From Lycorma delicatula (lineage: Eukaryota; Arthropoda; Insecta; Hemiptera; Fulgoridae), in contig NC_134455.1 of NCBI RefSeq assembly GCF_047948215.1, positions 159,694,575 to 159,758,574 on the forward strand: a DNA stretch of 64,000 bases, written 5' to 3'. Every line of letters begins with the position of its first letter. Position 1 is the first letter of the stretch. Below, one piece after another: positions 10,695 through 25,600 of this stretch. The notes under the pieces are model-generated. The model did no database searches and was not told the DNA's origin. It saw only the letters and a program-made list of their open reading frames with translations. Both the position numbers and the translations under genes were made by a program.

Positions 10695-13600
10695 CTGAAA
10701 TCATAAAGAATACTTTTTTACATACTCAGTATCATAATCCTAAATTATTAAGTATTCCAGTAAAAAAGAAATTACATAAATACATTTATGGTAAGGTAAG
10801 AACATATTCCTACAATTCTTGTTTCTGATTCCTTCATTGTTAAAAGAAAATCACAGTTTATTTAGCATGTTAATACTGTACACACAATTTAGATTGCAAC
10901 ATTCTTCAGGAAAGCTCATAATAAACTGTAAACATGCTAGAAATTAGAGATGCAATATCCCGAATAAAAATATGCCCATTGCAATTTAATGTATTCTATT
11001 GTGGTTTATTGAATACATAAAGATAACAGTTTAAAACTTCAAACTTATCTTTTATTCAATAAATAGAATTATGAATGGTTAATATAATGCATGCAATAAT
11101 GAATAGCGTATTTTACAAAAAAAAACATAAATCATATTAAACACAGGCAAACGTACTATATTTTCAAAACTATTTCTTATATAATGTAGAGTACAACAAC
11201 CCTAACATTTGTTACATAAAAAGTTTCTAAGAGGCTGAATCTCAGACAATCTCTCAACTGAATATCAGAGCTGTGAAATCAACAATTGCCCAAAAAATGT
11301 AACCATAAAAAAAAAAAAAGGTTTTTCTAGCTAATGTATTCCAGTACAACCACCTCATTTCCAAGAATTTTTGTGCAAGGTATAAGATGCATATGTGTTC
11401 ATTTAACTATCTATTCTTCTTCACAATTGAGGATTTGTGATTAAAAAACAGATACTAACAAAAAATAAATGAATAAAAAAAAGTCTGTATTACAAATTAC
11501 AACTTGAAAAACTTCTAACAGCATTCTTTCTTGGAGAGAAAAATATTAGAGTACATATTATGGCTTAGGTATTTCATATAGTTTTAAACAATTCTTAATG
11601 ATCTTTTGTGTTTTCTCTACAAAAATGTGAAACATAACTAAGTGCTTTCCAAAAATAACCAATTTTTCATGTTTTTCTGCATTTTAAAATTGCATCAACA
11701 TTTTTTAAGTTTTTTCCTTTCTCATCAACAAGGAAAATACTGTTATAAACTGTAATTTGTTTTTAATTCTAAAGACTTTTTTTAACACGCTGGCTACCAA
11801 GTGCCTGAAGCAAGTCTCACGGGGCCTCATATATAAGGGAAGAGAAATAATTTTGGTATAAGTCCCATTGGTAAAGATAACTTTAGACTGCTATTTTATT
11901 TATTTTGTTTCTACAACTATTTTCACAATATAAGAATGATTTTTGGTTTAGAGTAATTATACATTTTTCTGCCACATTTTTGTCCGTTTTGTTTTAAATA
12001 AAAATAATTTTAAAACTTTCCTTAAATTTGTTTCTGTTGATTTTCTTACATCAGTTCTCTTAATTATATATCTATACATTTTTATTATTTTACTAGCATT
12101 TAACAAAGTAAATTTATGCCAAATCTCAAAATCCATGTCTTTTAACTCTATTTTTTTTTAATTTACAACAACTTTCTTAGTTACTTCTGGAGATCCTGTT
12201 CCATCCATGACCATTTTTTTTTTGTAATTTGGGTAAAAGCCATTAATTTTATTCCTGAATTTTTGTCTCAATGATTTCTATATAGTTTTGTATTAGCCCT
12301 GGGATTTGAAATCACAATGAATCTTTTTGTTAATATAACAGGAGAAAAAACCATTTCCAGATGTATGTTTATATGAAACTTTTTTATTTTTACCAGTAGA
12401 ACCCATTCTGAAATTTATTACATTTCTTCATTGAAACACCCTCCACATATTAAAAATACATGATAACACTAAAACTTCCCAATATTGAACTTTTTTTTTT
12501 AAGGCATTCACTGTTTAGAAAAACACAGAAAGCAATTAAGTAAGAGAAACAACAATTATTTTATATCATCTGAATAGAACTTTACTTATTTATCTATGTA
12601 AATTCAAGATAGCAAACCAGTTTTTTTTAACCACCCACTTAAAATTATTTTTTCCATTCAATCTTTATTTGATAATAAAATATTACATAAAATACTTTAT
12701 AACAATTAAAATGGAAAAAAATACGGTTCAGAAAAACTTTTTATGAGATTTATCACTAGATGGTTTGAAAAAACTAAATATTTTAGTTTGAACAGAATCC
12801 AAGAACAATTACGCAAACTGAACTTCATGTATTAAATTAATGCCCCGCTAATCCTTTATGTAAAAAATATTGTTTTAATTTTCTTACCTCTTCAGATTTT
12901 TTACTTGTGAAAAAAGTATTTATTAATTCTGAATCATCAATGTCATTACCATAAATATTGACAGTTGCAAGGTGTTTGTGAGGCAGCAACAAAATCATGA
13001 ACATTAATTGAAACATCCTCTGGGGCAAGCACATTGTCAATCACTAGCTAGGGTAGACTCTTAAGTTTTTAAATAGTTTAATCAATCCTTCTAATTTACG
13101 TTGTTTAACAGGATCCTTTTTTTTAATGGGTTATCAATGCTGGAATTCAGGTAATTTTGTGATGTTTTAACACTAACTTTTAAGAAATAATTTTTCATAA
13201 TCATTGGAGTTCATGATTCAATGCCATACAAACTCAAAAAATCACATCAAACATATTAATGCACTTAAAAAAAACTCATCAGCAACCCAAATGTCATTAA
13301 TTTGTTAACAGAAGTTGCCTTAAAAGTAATTCTGTAATAAATTTTGACCAATACCTTGAACAAATTGACATATTGCAGTTGTGTTACGAGTCAAGATAAG
13401 TTTTATCTTTTTCACACTAATGTCAAGGTGTGATATAACATTGCCCATTAATTAAATGACTTCTTTTGCAGTCCCATTCTGTGATCAAAACTTAATAATC
13501 AATTGGTCATAATGTTTCTAGTCATTCACAACTGTTTATTTAAGTAGCATTTTATTTCTAATAAATTTAGATTAGAGGTCTTTATAATACCTCAACTTAG

Positions 13601-16600
13601 CAATCTTATCAGTTTGTATTAATGGATTTTCCAAGATAACTTATAATTAACATCCAAAATGATGGTCAGTATTTCTTTTAATACTTTACCCCCTATTCAT
13701 TTTTCCCTTTTCAAGTACATCTTTTATTAAGTAAATCCCCCCTAAAAAAAAACCGACCTCTATGCAATTAAATATGTTTCTCATCAATAGTATTAGTTTT
13801 ATCATCAGATAACTGCATCTGTGATGCACAAAAGTGAACATCAGGTGCTTATCTTCTTATATAAATAATGGCTGTGTAAAATGCTGGTATGAGTGAAATT
13901 GTGACAAAAAAAGAGAAGTTAAAGATGTGTTCAGTTTGTTAACGTGATTATTTTTATTCTTGTGCTAATTTAATCAAATTTTATTGAAATAAAAGAGAGT
14001 GGAAGTGTCTAAATTATATAAATTAAAAAGTAGGGTTAAAGACTTACAATGTCTCCAGAGTAAAAAGAACTCTTTTTAGAAATAATAAAAGTTTTATTTT
14101 TGTATTATTTGAGATTTTAGTTAAAAGATAATAATAGTAATACCAATAATAATAGTATTAAAGAATGCAGACCTCATTCATTAAATTATGAAATCAATTG
14201 AAATCTTAAATGAGAACTTGAATAAGAATACAATATAATACATAAATACAATTTAAATTACAAATGGAATATAAGGTATCCCAAAAATGCAGAAAGAATT
14301 ACTTAGTGAAACATTTAATAAAGTAGTGAAGTCATTAAAAATAAAACAATCAGGAATTAAAACGACTCACAAAATAATAACAAAAAGATACCACCAGCTA
14401 TTCGGACAATGTTCCTCAAGAATAGTGAAATAAAAGTATATCAAAATACAAAACTGTGCTATTCAAACTATACCACAAGTAGCCAAAAATTATTATTCTT
14501 TTAGATGTAAAAACATAAACAAGATCATCCGGTCTTCTTTTGTGATCAATTATTGGCTTAATATAAAACTTATGTTTACTAAAGAAATAGGAATTAAATT
14601 TGTCGACTCCATAATGGAAAAATATACTTTTTGAAGTACAATAAATGCTTTAAGGCTACCTAATCTCTATAAATTAAACTTAAGATCTTAAAAATAGATT
14701 TAATGCACAAAAATAAGTGTATTCATTTTGTTATTAAAACTGCTTTAAGAATGGAATTATGTTATAATGGAGTGATTCAGTTGCTAGATATAGTTTCTTC
14801 TGAATAATTTTTTTTACTTGCTTTAACTGCAAACTGTTTATGGAATAAAATCAGTTTATGGAATTTTGCTTTGAAGCACCCTAAATAAACTGATAAGCTT
14901 TCATCATTATTATGCTATGTATATTTTAATTTGATTTGCAATACCACCAATTGATACTCCCTCTAAGACAGAATGAGTCTTCAAGATACATAATAATGAG
15001 CTGTGAAATCATTGTAAAAAATGTAAACAATATTACTCAGTCAATGAATTTTCATTTAATATTAATAAACATTTTTTTAATAAAATCATGAATTTTCTGC
15101 ATTCCATTCAACATGTATATGTGCACAAATAATTTTCATTGATGCCTTCTAAATTGCGAATTATTTTTTATACTTAGTATCTTCATATATTTACTGTAAC
15201 ATTATTTCATTTTTATATATAAATAATTAATGTAGAATTTAATCATATCTATTTTTGATTTTATAATATTAATTATGCATGTTATGATGTTGCTCTGATC
15301 AAAGTTTTTACCATGATTTCCCTTGATTCATCCAACAAATGCTGGGAACAGTTCCTTTAATTTTTCAGATGAAGTAAAAAATCTACCCATTCTGGATGTG
15401 ATTTAGGTCATATACAGTAATATACTGACCAACCCAGGTTGGTCTAGTGGTGAACGCGTCTTCCCAAATCAGCTGATTTGGAAGATGAGAGTTCCAGCGT
15501 TCAAGTCCTAGTAAAGCCAGCTATTTTTACACGAACTTGAATACTAGATCGTGGATACCGGTGTTCTTTGGTGGTTGGGTTTCAATTAACCACACATCTC
15601 AGGTATGGTCGAACTGAGAATGTACAAGACTACACTTCATTCACACTCATACATATCATCCTCATTCATCCTCTGAAGTATTATCTAAACGGTAGTTACT
15701 GGAGGCTAAACAGGAAAAAGAAAGGAAAGTAATATACTGACCAGAATAAAATTTTATTTATTTAATTGAAGCACATGGCAAAGTCATTGAAGCACATGAA
15801 GCAAATTGATGATTACTTTGATTATGCCCCCTCAAAGTTATCATTTATTAATAATGCTGATAATAACTGAATTTATTAATGCAATACAAATAAACGTTAC
15901 AAAATTAAACAAGTAATTTTGATTACTTTTATACACATAGCACCGTTCAAAAGTAAGAGCCAATGAGCTATAAATAGCGACTGGCAACACTGATTGGTTT
16001 TAATGATTCTAATATTATCAAATCAGAGAAGTAATTCACTGATTTGATAATAATAAATCCCACAAACTGTGAAGTTCAATCAGTAATTAGATTTCAAAAC
16101 ACAAGAGGACATAATGCTACTGAAATTCACAATCAATTATTAAAACATATGGGCTTATCGCAGTGAGTGAAGGAAAAGTGAGGCAATTGTGAATTTAAGG
16201 AAGGTCATTTAAATGTTCACAACAAACAGAGAAATGGCAAGCCTAATGTCTAGATTGATGATCTCATTGAATGAGTGAATGCAAAGTGAGAGAAAATTGC
16301 CGCTTTACAATTAGCAATCTTTCTCTGGGATTTCCAATTTTTTCAAAGGCAACATTGTTGAGAATTGTGACCAACACTAGGCAATCACAAATTGTGTTCA
16401 TGATGGGTGCTGAAAATGTTGACAAGTGCACATGAAGATCAGAGAAAGATATCATCTGCAAGTACTTTCTTCATTGCTTTAACCACAAGGGAGATAAATT
16501 TTTTTCCTATATTGTCACTGGTGAATATAAGTAGATTTCGTAATAAGTAGGTGCCGAGACAAAACAATCCATGCAGTAAAATCATTCTGGTTCATCTAAA

Positions 16601-19600
16601 CCAAAAAAAATTCAAAATTCAAATTTTTTTTTATCCCAATCTTGAAGGTAAATCATAGCAACTATATTCTGGGACTAAAAGGGTGTGCTTTTGATTGATT
16701 TCAAGGGTTCGAACTTACCCTTTCTGTTACACCTGTCCCAACTCAAAAATCTTAAATGCTAATGGTAACATTTAATTATAACAACCCCCAAAAAATAATG
16801 AACTTTAGTGAAAAACTTAAAATCTGCCCACTCAGCAGGCGAAAAAAACCATTTGAGGTAATACTTTTTTAAACTTAATTTCAACAAAAATAACTATAAA
16901 ATTACATTATATAACTTCTTAAACCATTTGAAATAATCTTAATCTATGAATTAAACTGTGAAAATTATTTTTAAAATTACCAACAAAAAATTTCACCCCT
17001 AAATTTTTTCTAAATTTTCATGGGTTGAAAACTTATGATTTTTGAATGAGATGATATAACTTATGACACCTCATTGGAAAGTCCTTTGGCTGACAAGTAA
17101 TAAAATAAAAATTGATTCATTGGTATTGAAGTTATGATTAAAAATGTGATTTTTTTTAGAATATGTTAGCAATTTTTAGATTATGTTGGGTTACAGTATC
17201 AGTTAACTACTGATCCAAAGCATTTGGTCTGAAATCATTCATTCTTCTTAAAAATTAAGTATTTTAGGTTCCTCCAGCATTGAAAAAATGTTCCAATAAA
17301 CACAGCATTATAACATCAGTTAAACATATGAAAAACCAATAATAAGGTACCTTTTTTCCTGTTTAGACTCTGGGAATCATCCTAAGGTATTATTTCAGAG
17401 GATGATATGTATGAATGTAAGTGAAGTGTAGTCTTGTACAATCTCAGGTCGACCATTTCTGAGATGTATGGTTAATTGAAACCCAACCACCAAAGAAGAC
17501 CAGTATCCATGATCTAGTATTCAAATCCGTATAAAAGTAACTGCCTTTACTAGGATTGGAACTCTCAACTTCAAAATCAGCTAATTTGCAAAGATGTGTT
17601 CACCACTAGACCAACCCGGTGGGTTAATAATAAGGCACCTACTTCTTTGCTGGGAACATTTTGAAAAATTGATTACCAGATAAACTTAATGATTAAATAA
17701 AAACTAATTCATAAATTAATAATTTTTAATCAAAAAATAAAGCTTAAATCATTCATTAGTTAAGTTTCTTATGAAGGTTTTTTTTAACAATAGTAGTCCT
17801 TAAGAAAGAATACATGAAATACATTTTTTCATCAATAAAAAAAAAAGTATCGGTTTTTAAATCAATATGATTCCCACTTTCCTGTAAACAATAAGAAAGT
17901 ATTTGTTGAAATTCACATCTTACCTTTATTAAAGTTTATTTAGTTACATCCCTACGTGCTCTTAAGATTTTATATTTCAACTCTTGTATATTAGTAGGAA
18001 TTTCTTTATAAATTATTGATTTTAAATGACCCCACAAAAAAAAGTCCATTGGTCTAAGATCAGCAGACCTTGCTGGCCACGGCCACTTAACTACTCCTCT
18101 TCTACCTATCTACTGCTCAGGAAACATTCGGTCGAACTGGAATTGAATAGTGAGAAGCTGCTCCATCTTGCTGAAAGTGAAGCATGTTTTCATCAAGCAC
18201 CATGTTTCCATTGTCATCTAACTGATTTTCTAAGGTATGGACTTTTAGTGGGTGAATAACTTCATCCAGCAACTGCAAATATGTCTTACCTATCAAATTT
18301 CTATTGATAAATATTGGACCAATTATGTTATCACTGTAAATCCCAGCCCACACAATTATTTCTTCAGGATGCTTCATGTCTCCAACTTCGAAAACATGAG
18401 TATTTACATCACTCCAATATTGGCACGATTATGTTTATTACCAAAGCCATTTAGAAAGAAAATGCATTTGTCACAAAAACAATTTTCATAAACATTGGTT
18501 TGGTAACTATTAATGAATCATTTCTTCACAAAATTAAGTCGTTCTGTCAGCGTCATCCTCATTCAATTCTTGGCAGCTGAATTTTATACGGAAAAGATTT
18601 ATTCAATTTTAATGTAGTAAAAACAGAACCATAAGAAACCCGTTTCACGGGATGTTTTACAAATTGATTTCTGAAGGTTTGCAACTACGTTTCCCAAAAT
18701 TTCAACTTAAAATTCTCTCAAAATTTTCAGTTAATTTGTCTAAAACCTTTTGCCCTGCACTTTTTTTATTCATGACAGATCCTGTTTCTTGGAATTTTTT
18801 TACGAGTTTTACAATGTAAGAGTCTGAAACATGTTTATTTTGAATGCCATTAATTACATGCTTGGGCAGTTCTTCTAGCACAAATATTTTGTTCTCTGTA
18901 TGTAAAAATTAGTTCAGTCCTTTCTTACATATTGCAAGTCATTTTAGCGAGACAAATTTACAAAGGCAAAAAAAGGAAAGGCCAAATGGTAAAATAATAA
19001 TACAAACCAAATGCCAATTTTAACTAAAGAACACAATTTAAATAAAATATGATGATAAAATAAATACTTTTTGCCACTAATTAAATACAAATGAAAGAAA
19101 ACAATTTGCAAAAATTTATAATAGAAATTAAGATCTCAATATTTGGCAGAAAATTATAACCTGTTATAACAAGGTAATCAATTTTTCAACAATTTTACCA
19201 GCAAGAAGTAGATACCTTATTATTGGTTTTTTGTATGTTTAACTGATGTTATAATGCTGGGTTTATTGGAACGTTTTTTCATTGCTGGAGAAACCCATAT
19301 TATTTTTTAAGAACAGATGATTTCTGACATAATGCTTTGAATCAGTAACACTGTATCCTAACATAACCTACAAAAAAACGTTTTAGTCATAACTTCAATA
19401 CCAGTGAACCAAATTTTATTTTATTTGTACCAAATTACTTGTCATTCAAAAGACTTTCCAATGACTTGTCACAAGCTATTATTGTCTCATTCAAAAAAAA
19501 TAAGTTTTCAACCCTTGAAAATTAAAAAAAAATTTAAGGGTGAAATTTTGTGTTGGCAATTTTAAAAATAGTTTTTAGTTTTCATCCAAAAATTACGATT

Positions 19601-22600
19601 ATTTCAAATGGCTTAAGAAGTTATATCACATAATTTTATATTTTTTTTTGTTGGACTGAAATTTAAAAAAGTAATACCTCAAATGATTTTTTACACCTAC
19701 CAAGCAAAGAGATGGGCAGATTTTATTTTTTTTTACACCAAAATTCATTACTTTTTTGAGGTTGTCAATTAATGAAATTAAATGTAACAAATACCATTTA
19801 AGATTTTTGAGTTGGGTAGGTGTAATGGTAAGGGTCGGTACCACTCCTTTGAAAATAATTTTAAAAAAGTTTCCCCTGAGAATGGTATACATGCCTCCAA
19901 ACAAAAATACGATGGAACTGATAACTATTGAATAATAAATGTGGTAAGTTTTCAAATGATCACCTGGTACAATGAAAATAGAAACATATCAAAATGTAGA
20001 ATAAATCTTGAGACTGAAATTGTTTGTTTCCAAATGGGTGAAACTTATGTATGAAAACTACTTGAAGTTATAATCAAATCTTAGCCGATTTAAAATAAAC
20101 TTAAAATATTAACTTTCATTTCCATAACAAATTATCCCACATTCTGTTAAAAATAACGAAGTAGGAGCCATAATTGCTTAATTAACAAAAAAAAAAAAAT
20201 ACTTCTGAAGGGATAAAAATTTAATTACTAACCTCTGTATAAAACAAAGTGCTTCTATTTTAACAATCAATTAATAAATAATTTAAGAGACAGCATTATC
20301 AAGGCTACTTTAAAACAGCTAACATTAAGTTTATTTTTAAGTCTGATAATTTAAACAAACCAGAAAAGTTTTTTTTGTTTTTAGTCATTTGACTGGTTTG
20401 ATGCGGCTCTCCAAGATTCCCTATCTAGAGACAGTTATTTCATTTTGTTATATACACCTCCTGCACCCCACAACCCTAACAATTTGTTTTACATATTCCA
20501 AATACTGCCTGCCTGCACAATTTTTCCCAGCTACCTGTCCCTCCAATACTAAAGCGACTACTCCAGGATGCATTAATATGTGGCCTATAAGTCTGCCTCA
20601 AGCAGAGAGAGAGAGAAGTATAAATTTATTAAGTTTAATAAACATTTTTCAAAAATTATAGAAAATCAATAAAAAAAATAAAAATACATATTCTCCAAAA
20701 AAATATTATTATTATTATTTTGAAGGCAACCAAATGATATCCAGCTCACCAAAAAATGTATTTAAAAAATTTTAACTTATTGATTTAATTACACAAGTAT
20801 TTTATTTAAGTTTGTAAATGTCTGGACAGTCTTTAGATTTTAGATTAGTCATATAATTTAATTCGATCCCTCATGATCTAGCATTAAACAAATTGAAAAA
20901 ATGCTGATTCATGAAGAAGTGTTAATATGTTTTGCCAGCTATTTAGGAGACTATTTTCAAATAACAACTCTAAATTCAATCAGGAATTCCAAAGAAAACA
21001 GCATTTGGTTAAGCAAAAGATAATGTGACATCTCCAATTCTTTTCTTGATCAATAAAAATTCACCTAATTAAAAATACTCAAAATAATACAAATATCTTA
21101 AGAGTAATATTTCAGATCAACTAACATTAACACCCAAGCATTTGTTTTTGAATTTTGTTTTAATATCAAAATATGATATATTTACAAGAGGTTATTCTAA
21201 AATAAAGAATATTTCATTGCAAAAAAATTTATTCTAAAAACTTTATAAATATTTTTTATTTCTCTTAAACTACCATACCTTATCCTACTCCTCTATATAA
21301 TCACCACATAAATTACGACATTTATTATAGTGATACACCAGCTTCAACATACCCTCGTCGTATTCTTCTGTCACCAGTCAATTTAGCTACTGATTAATTT
21401 TTTTAAGTTCATAGTCACCTGTAAATTGCTTACCATGCAAAGATTCTTTCAATTTCCCAAACAAATAGTAATCAGAAGTATGAAATCAATCAGCAGTATG
21501 TCAAATCGATCCCAAAAGACTGTAGCCATCAGTTTGCATCCAAATGGGTGTGGCTTGACCTTTGTTGGTGACTGAGGATGACGCCATTCACTTGACTGCC
21601 GTTTTATCTCTGGCGTGTAACACAAAATCCATGTTTCATTGCTGGTAATAATTTAATTAAGGAATTCATCATCTTTTTCTATGTAGCGCATCAAAAATTC
21701 CAGAGTAGATCCCATTCAAGTTTTTTGTGATGTTCCATTAAGATGTGTGGCACCCAACATGCACAAACCTTTCTGAAGCCTAAATAGTTATGAACAATAT
21801 GACTATTAACAGCTCTTGAAACATCAGGAACAAGAAGGGCCAGGTCAGAAATTGTTGAGCGACGATCTTTTCTGATTTCATCATCAATACGTTTCAACAA
21901 GTCCTTAGTGATTATTAAGGGCCTCCCCAAACGTTCTTTACATGCACATTAATTCCATTATTTCTAAACCTTACACACCATTTACAGATATTTGTTTCAT
22001 TCATTACATTACCACCACACACAGCAACCAACTGCCTATGAATCTCAGCCGGCTTAATGTTTTGATGGCTTAAAAACCGTATGATTCCACGTATTTCACA
22101 GTCGGTGGCAACATCAATTTTCCCATTCATTTTATAACGTTAATATCTTCACACATAATCAAAGGTACTACAACTCGACAACTTACAGACAACAATGCAG
22201 TGTGTACATTACTAGCGTGGCCATGAACAACACAGGTTCGCCAACCTTAAGGAGTGAAATTTCCCAGCAAGCTTTACTTTAGAGACATCCGTCGTACTAT
22301 CTTATCATATATAAAAGTATAGTTATAATTTTTTCTTCTTTTTAACAGATAAAATAAAACCTCCTTAACTTTTTTTTCACTCTGATTAAACATTCATATC
22401 CATAGCCGCAGTTTCACCACAAATACCTTTAAATGAAATAGTGTCCAATTCTAAACTTGTTTCACCAACCTGCGATTCTTTAAAATCAGCATAACCTAGC
22501 TCATTAACAATTTCTACAGCTTTTTCGCACATCAAATTTCTACAGTAAAAGTTAATTAATGCCCTGTATAGGCATTCTTATGTCAACTGTCGACCACCTG

Positions 22601-25600
22601 GTGTTAAACAAAAAGTACATTTGCTTTACCGATTGTCATTTTCAGTTTAAGACTCCAAAATACCATGCCTCCCTTTTTAAGAAATTACTTATTCGAGTTT
22701 CAGAACAGCAAAATGTCTCAGCATGTAATTAATTTTTAATTTTTCCATTCACAATTTCCACTTTTTTTTTAATGTCAAATGTTTGCATTACTGGAGTGTT
22801 TTTAGTGGTAAAGATTTCTAAAATACAGTGCACTTAAAATATTTATAAAAAAGTACAGTAAATATACTCAACAACAACCTTGCTTAGATAATTGACAATT
22901 GGAGTCTTATGTTACCAATTCTGTTATAGGATCTTCCAGAGAAAGTAAACAATTTCTGAATTGATTGCATGATGATTTCAGATTTTTCCACACTTCCAAC
23001 ATCAAAATTGATATCCAAAAGGAAGTAAAATTCACATTTACAACATTTTTATTTTTCAAATGTCTCATCCACAGAGTTTTCAAAGTATTCACTTTTTATT
23101 AACTGAACTGTTGTGAGAATTACAACTTTTTAACCTGTATCCAAAAATATTTGAAACATATAGATAAACTATTAAAATACATTTTATAAGAATTTCTCAA
23201 ATTACAGAAAATGTTTCCTAGTGATGGGGAAGAATAACATTACTATTTTTTGTTTATTTAAAGAAAAATTCCTGAAGTATTGCCATAGAGAAGAATGATG
23301 TTTTTGGAGAACCATTCCGGAAATGTTGATTTTAGATTATTTTTTTCAAAATTAATCTGAAATCAACATCTTTGAATTCCTACATTTCAAAAGGGTGACC
23401 AGATAGAAATACCAATTTATATATTTTAAGTATGTATATATTTCTTAAATATTTACTCATAAAAATTTTCTAAACTTTTATTCTAATGGAGAATTAAATT
23501 AAGATATTAGAATTTATATATATATATTTTAAATGAATACTTAATAAGTAAAGAAATAAAAAGAAACTCTTACAACTACCATTTTAAAATAGCAACAGTA
23601 TGTTTAAAATAGCACTAAAATGTTTAGTTAAAAAGATTGATATTTATAAAACTAGAACAAAATACACAACCAGTACAGTACGTAAAATACATATTTATTC
23701 ATTTACACTGGCTTAGCCATTTTTCTCTTGTCTTTTATCACTTGCACCAAATTTTTGGTAATCTACAATAATTGATTCATTTAATGTGACTAAGTATTGG
23801 CATTTTACCTTACTTCATGCCCTAAAACTCTCAAGTACTCTTCCAGTTCCAGAGTACTACTACCTGAGACATCTCAATTATTCTGAAACACTTGGGCTGT
23901 AAGGATGCAAAATGCAGCTTACCAATTAATCCAATTCTGAAATGGATAATTGTTATTGCAGCATGGGATGGTAAAGTTGTCTGAACACTTTCTCTTGGAA
24001 TATTCTCAGTTAGAGAATTTAATATGCTTCCTTAAAATAAGTTGAATGTATTTTAAGTTCTGCTTTGAAAAACCATAGAAGCATTTGCCCAGCAAAAATT
24101 AAAAAGCTTCATCATGAGTCTACCTTATTGTGTTTCATAAATAGCTAGCAATAGCTGGTCAAATGTGGTGAACCCTTTTTTTCACTGTAAAGGTCTGTGA
24201 CGGTAGAGAATGTTCTAAAAATGGAAAGTGTGAGAGAATAAAGGAAGAATGTAACAGACAAATAAATGTAAAAAGGGGAAAACTGAGAAACACAACAAGA
24301 GAAACGGTAAGATTGTTAAAACAGAGCAGAAGGTTTGAATAGTAAGAATTCTGGACAATAAAATAATAATTGGGATAATAATGATTTTGAAGCTATTATG
24401 CTTAAATGAACAAGATTTTTTGGTTAAGTGCAAAAAGTTATTTTGTGAATTTATAGTGAACTGGGGATAAAATCATTTAATGTTAAAAGTAATGATAAAC
24501 CTAGTTCATGCTAATTTCCTTTTTTAAATAGTAAAAGTAAATAATCCTTGCATAAAGGACATTATGATTTTTCTAACTATAATCTCAATAACATAGTAAT
24601 TTCTTAAATGATATATTAATTTTCATTAGTAAAGTAATAATAATGTTCATTATTAAAGTAAAAAACTATACAGCAACTGTCTTTTATTATATAAATTATT
24701 AACAGGATATACAGAGGAACTAATTAAAAATGCAAAAATTTATCACCTGCTTTTACATCAGGACAAGCCTCAGGCCTACAAGTATAAATAATCTCAAGGG
24801 CCAACAAGCTACAATGTAAGCAATAACAGTAAAAATATACAAGTGTAAAGTGAGTCACAAGTGTATTCTTCTGTCATAAAAGTGGAACAGTGTTCTTTGG
24901 TTAAGTGCAAAAAGTTATTTTGTGAATTTATAGTGAACTGGGGATAAAATCGTTTAATGTTAAAAGTAATGATAAACCTAGTTAATGCTAATTTCCTTTT
25001 TTAAATAGTAAAAGTAAATAATCCTTGCATAAAGGACATTATGATTTTTCTAACTATAATCTCAATAACATAGTAATTTCTTAAATTATATATTAATTTT
25101 CATTAGTTATTATAAATTTGATTTATTTGTATAATAATTTATTTATTCTGTAGATAGTAACATAATGAAGAATAAATAAATTGTATATTTTTAAAAGTTT
25201 TAATATGTGTAATCTCTCGATATCTTTGTCAAACTGATATCATGCAACAGTACTCTGTTCTTGTTTCACAGCAATAATTTTATTCCATTACACCATGTTC
25301 TATCATATTTGGCATTATCATAAGCCTAACATTTTATTTAACCTTCCTGGAACCAATGACAATTCTGATATTGTTTTTCCTTTAATAATGTAATTTTCTT
25401 ATTTCGCTGTTTTATATCTTGAGTAGCCAAGTATACTGCTGACTACTTCTTTCATTATTCTTAGAAAATGTTTTTTTTTTTTAGATTGCAAACTTAGGAT
25501 GAAGGCCACAAGTATGCTAAATAATAAACTAGTAAAAAATCTATCATTGAGGATGAAGAATGCCAACTTCCCAGTATTGCTATTATTATTATTATTATTA

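Larger units (their letters stand above)
16717..19836 (-). mobile_element. long-TIR DNA transposon with dead transposase and nested SINE
   Basis: The left arm (16717-17337 continuing at 17641-17677) and right arm (19173-19836) are diverged reverse complements of about 660 bp. For example CCCAACTCAAAAATCTTAAATG-type sequence on the left mirrors GATTTTTGAGTTGGGTAGG on the right, and AAAAATTGATTACC mirrors GGTAATCAATTTTT at the inner ends. The transposase relic sits between them on the minus strand. The left arm is split by a SINE; the right arm keeps the unsplit sequence. Arms this long are unusual for a mariner/DUF4817-type element. Outer ends are good to about 20 bp; no target-site duplication was confirmed. 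Confidence 0.75.

Noticed and set aside
11790..11850. piggyBac-like terminus (TTAACACGCTGGCTACCAAG)
   Set aside because: No transposase match next to it and no matching second terminus was found.
12837..13410. Minus-strand protein-like stretch with VIDNVLAPEDV, thought to be a Tigger-type DDE core
   Set aside because: Only a few residues agree and the expected downstream catalytic blocks are absent; too weak to annotate.
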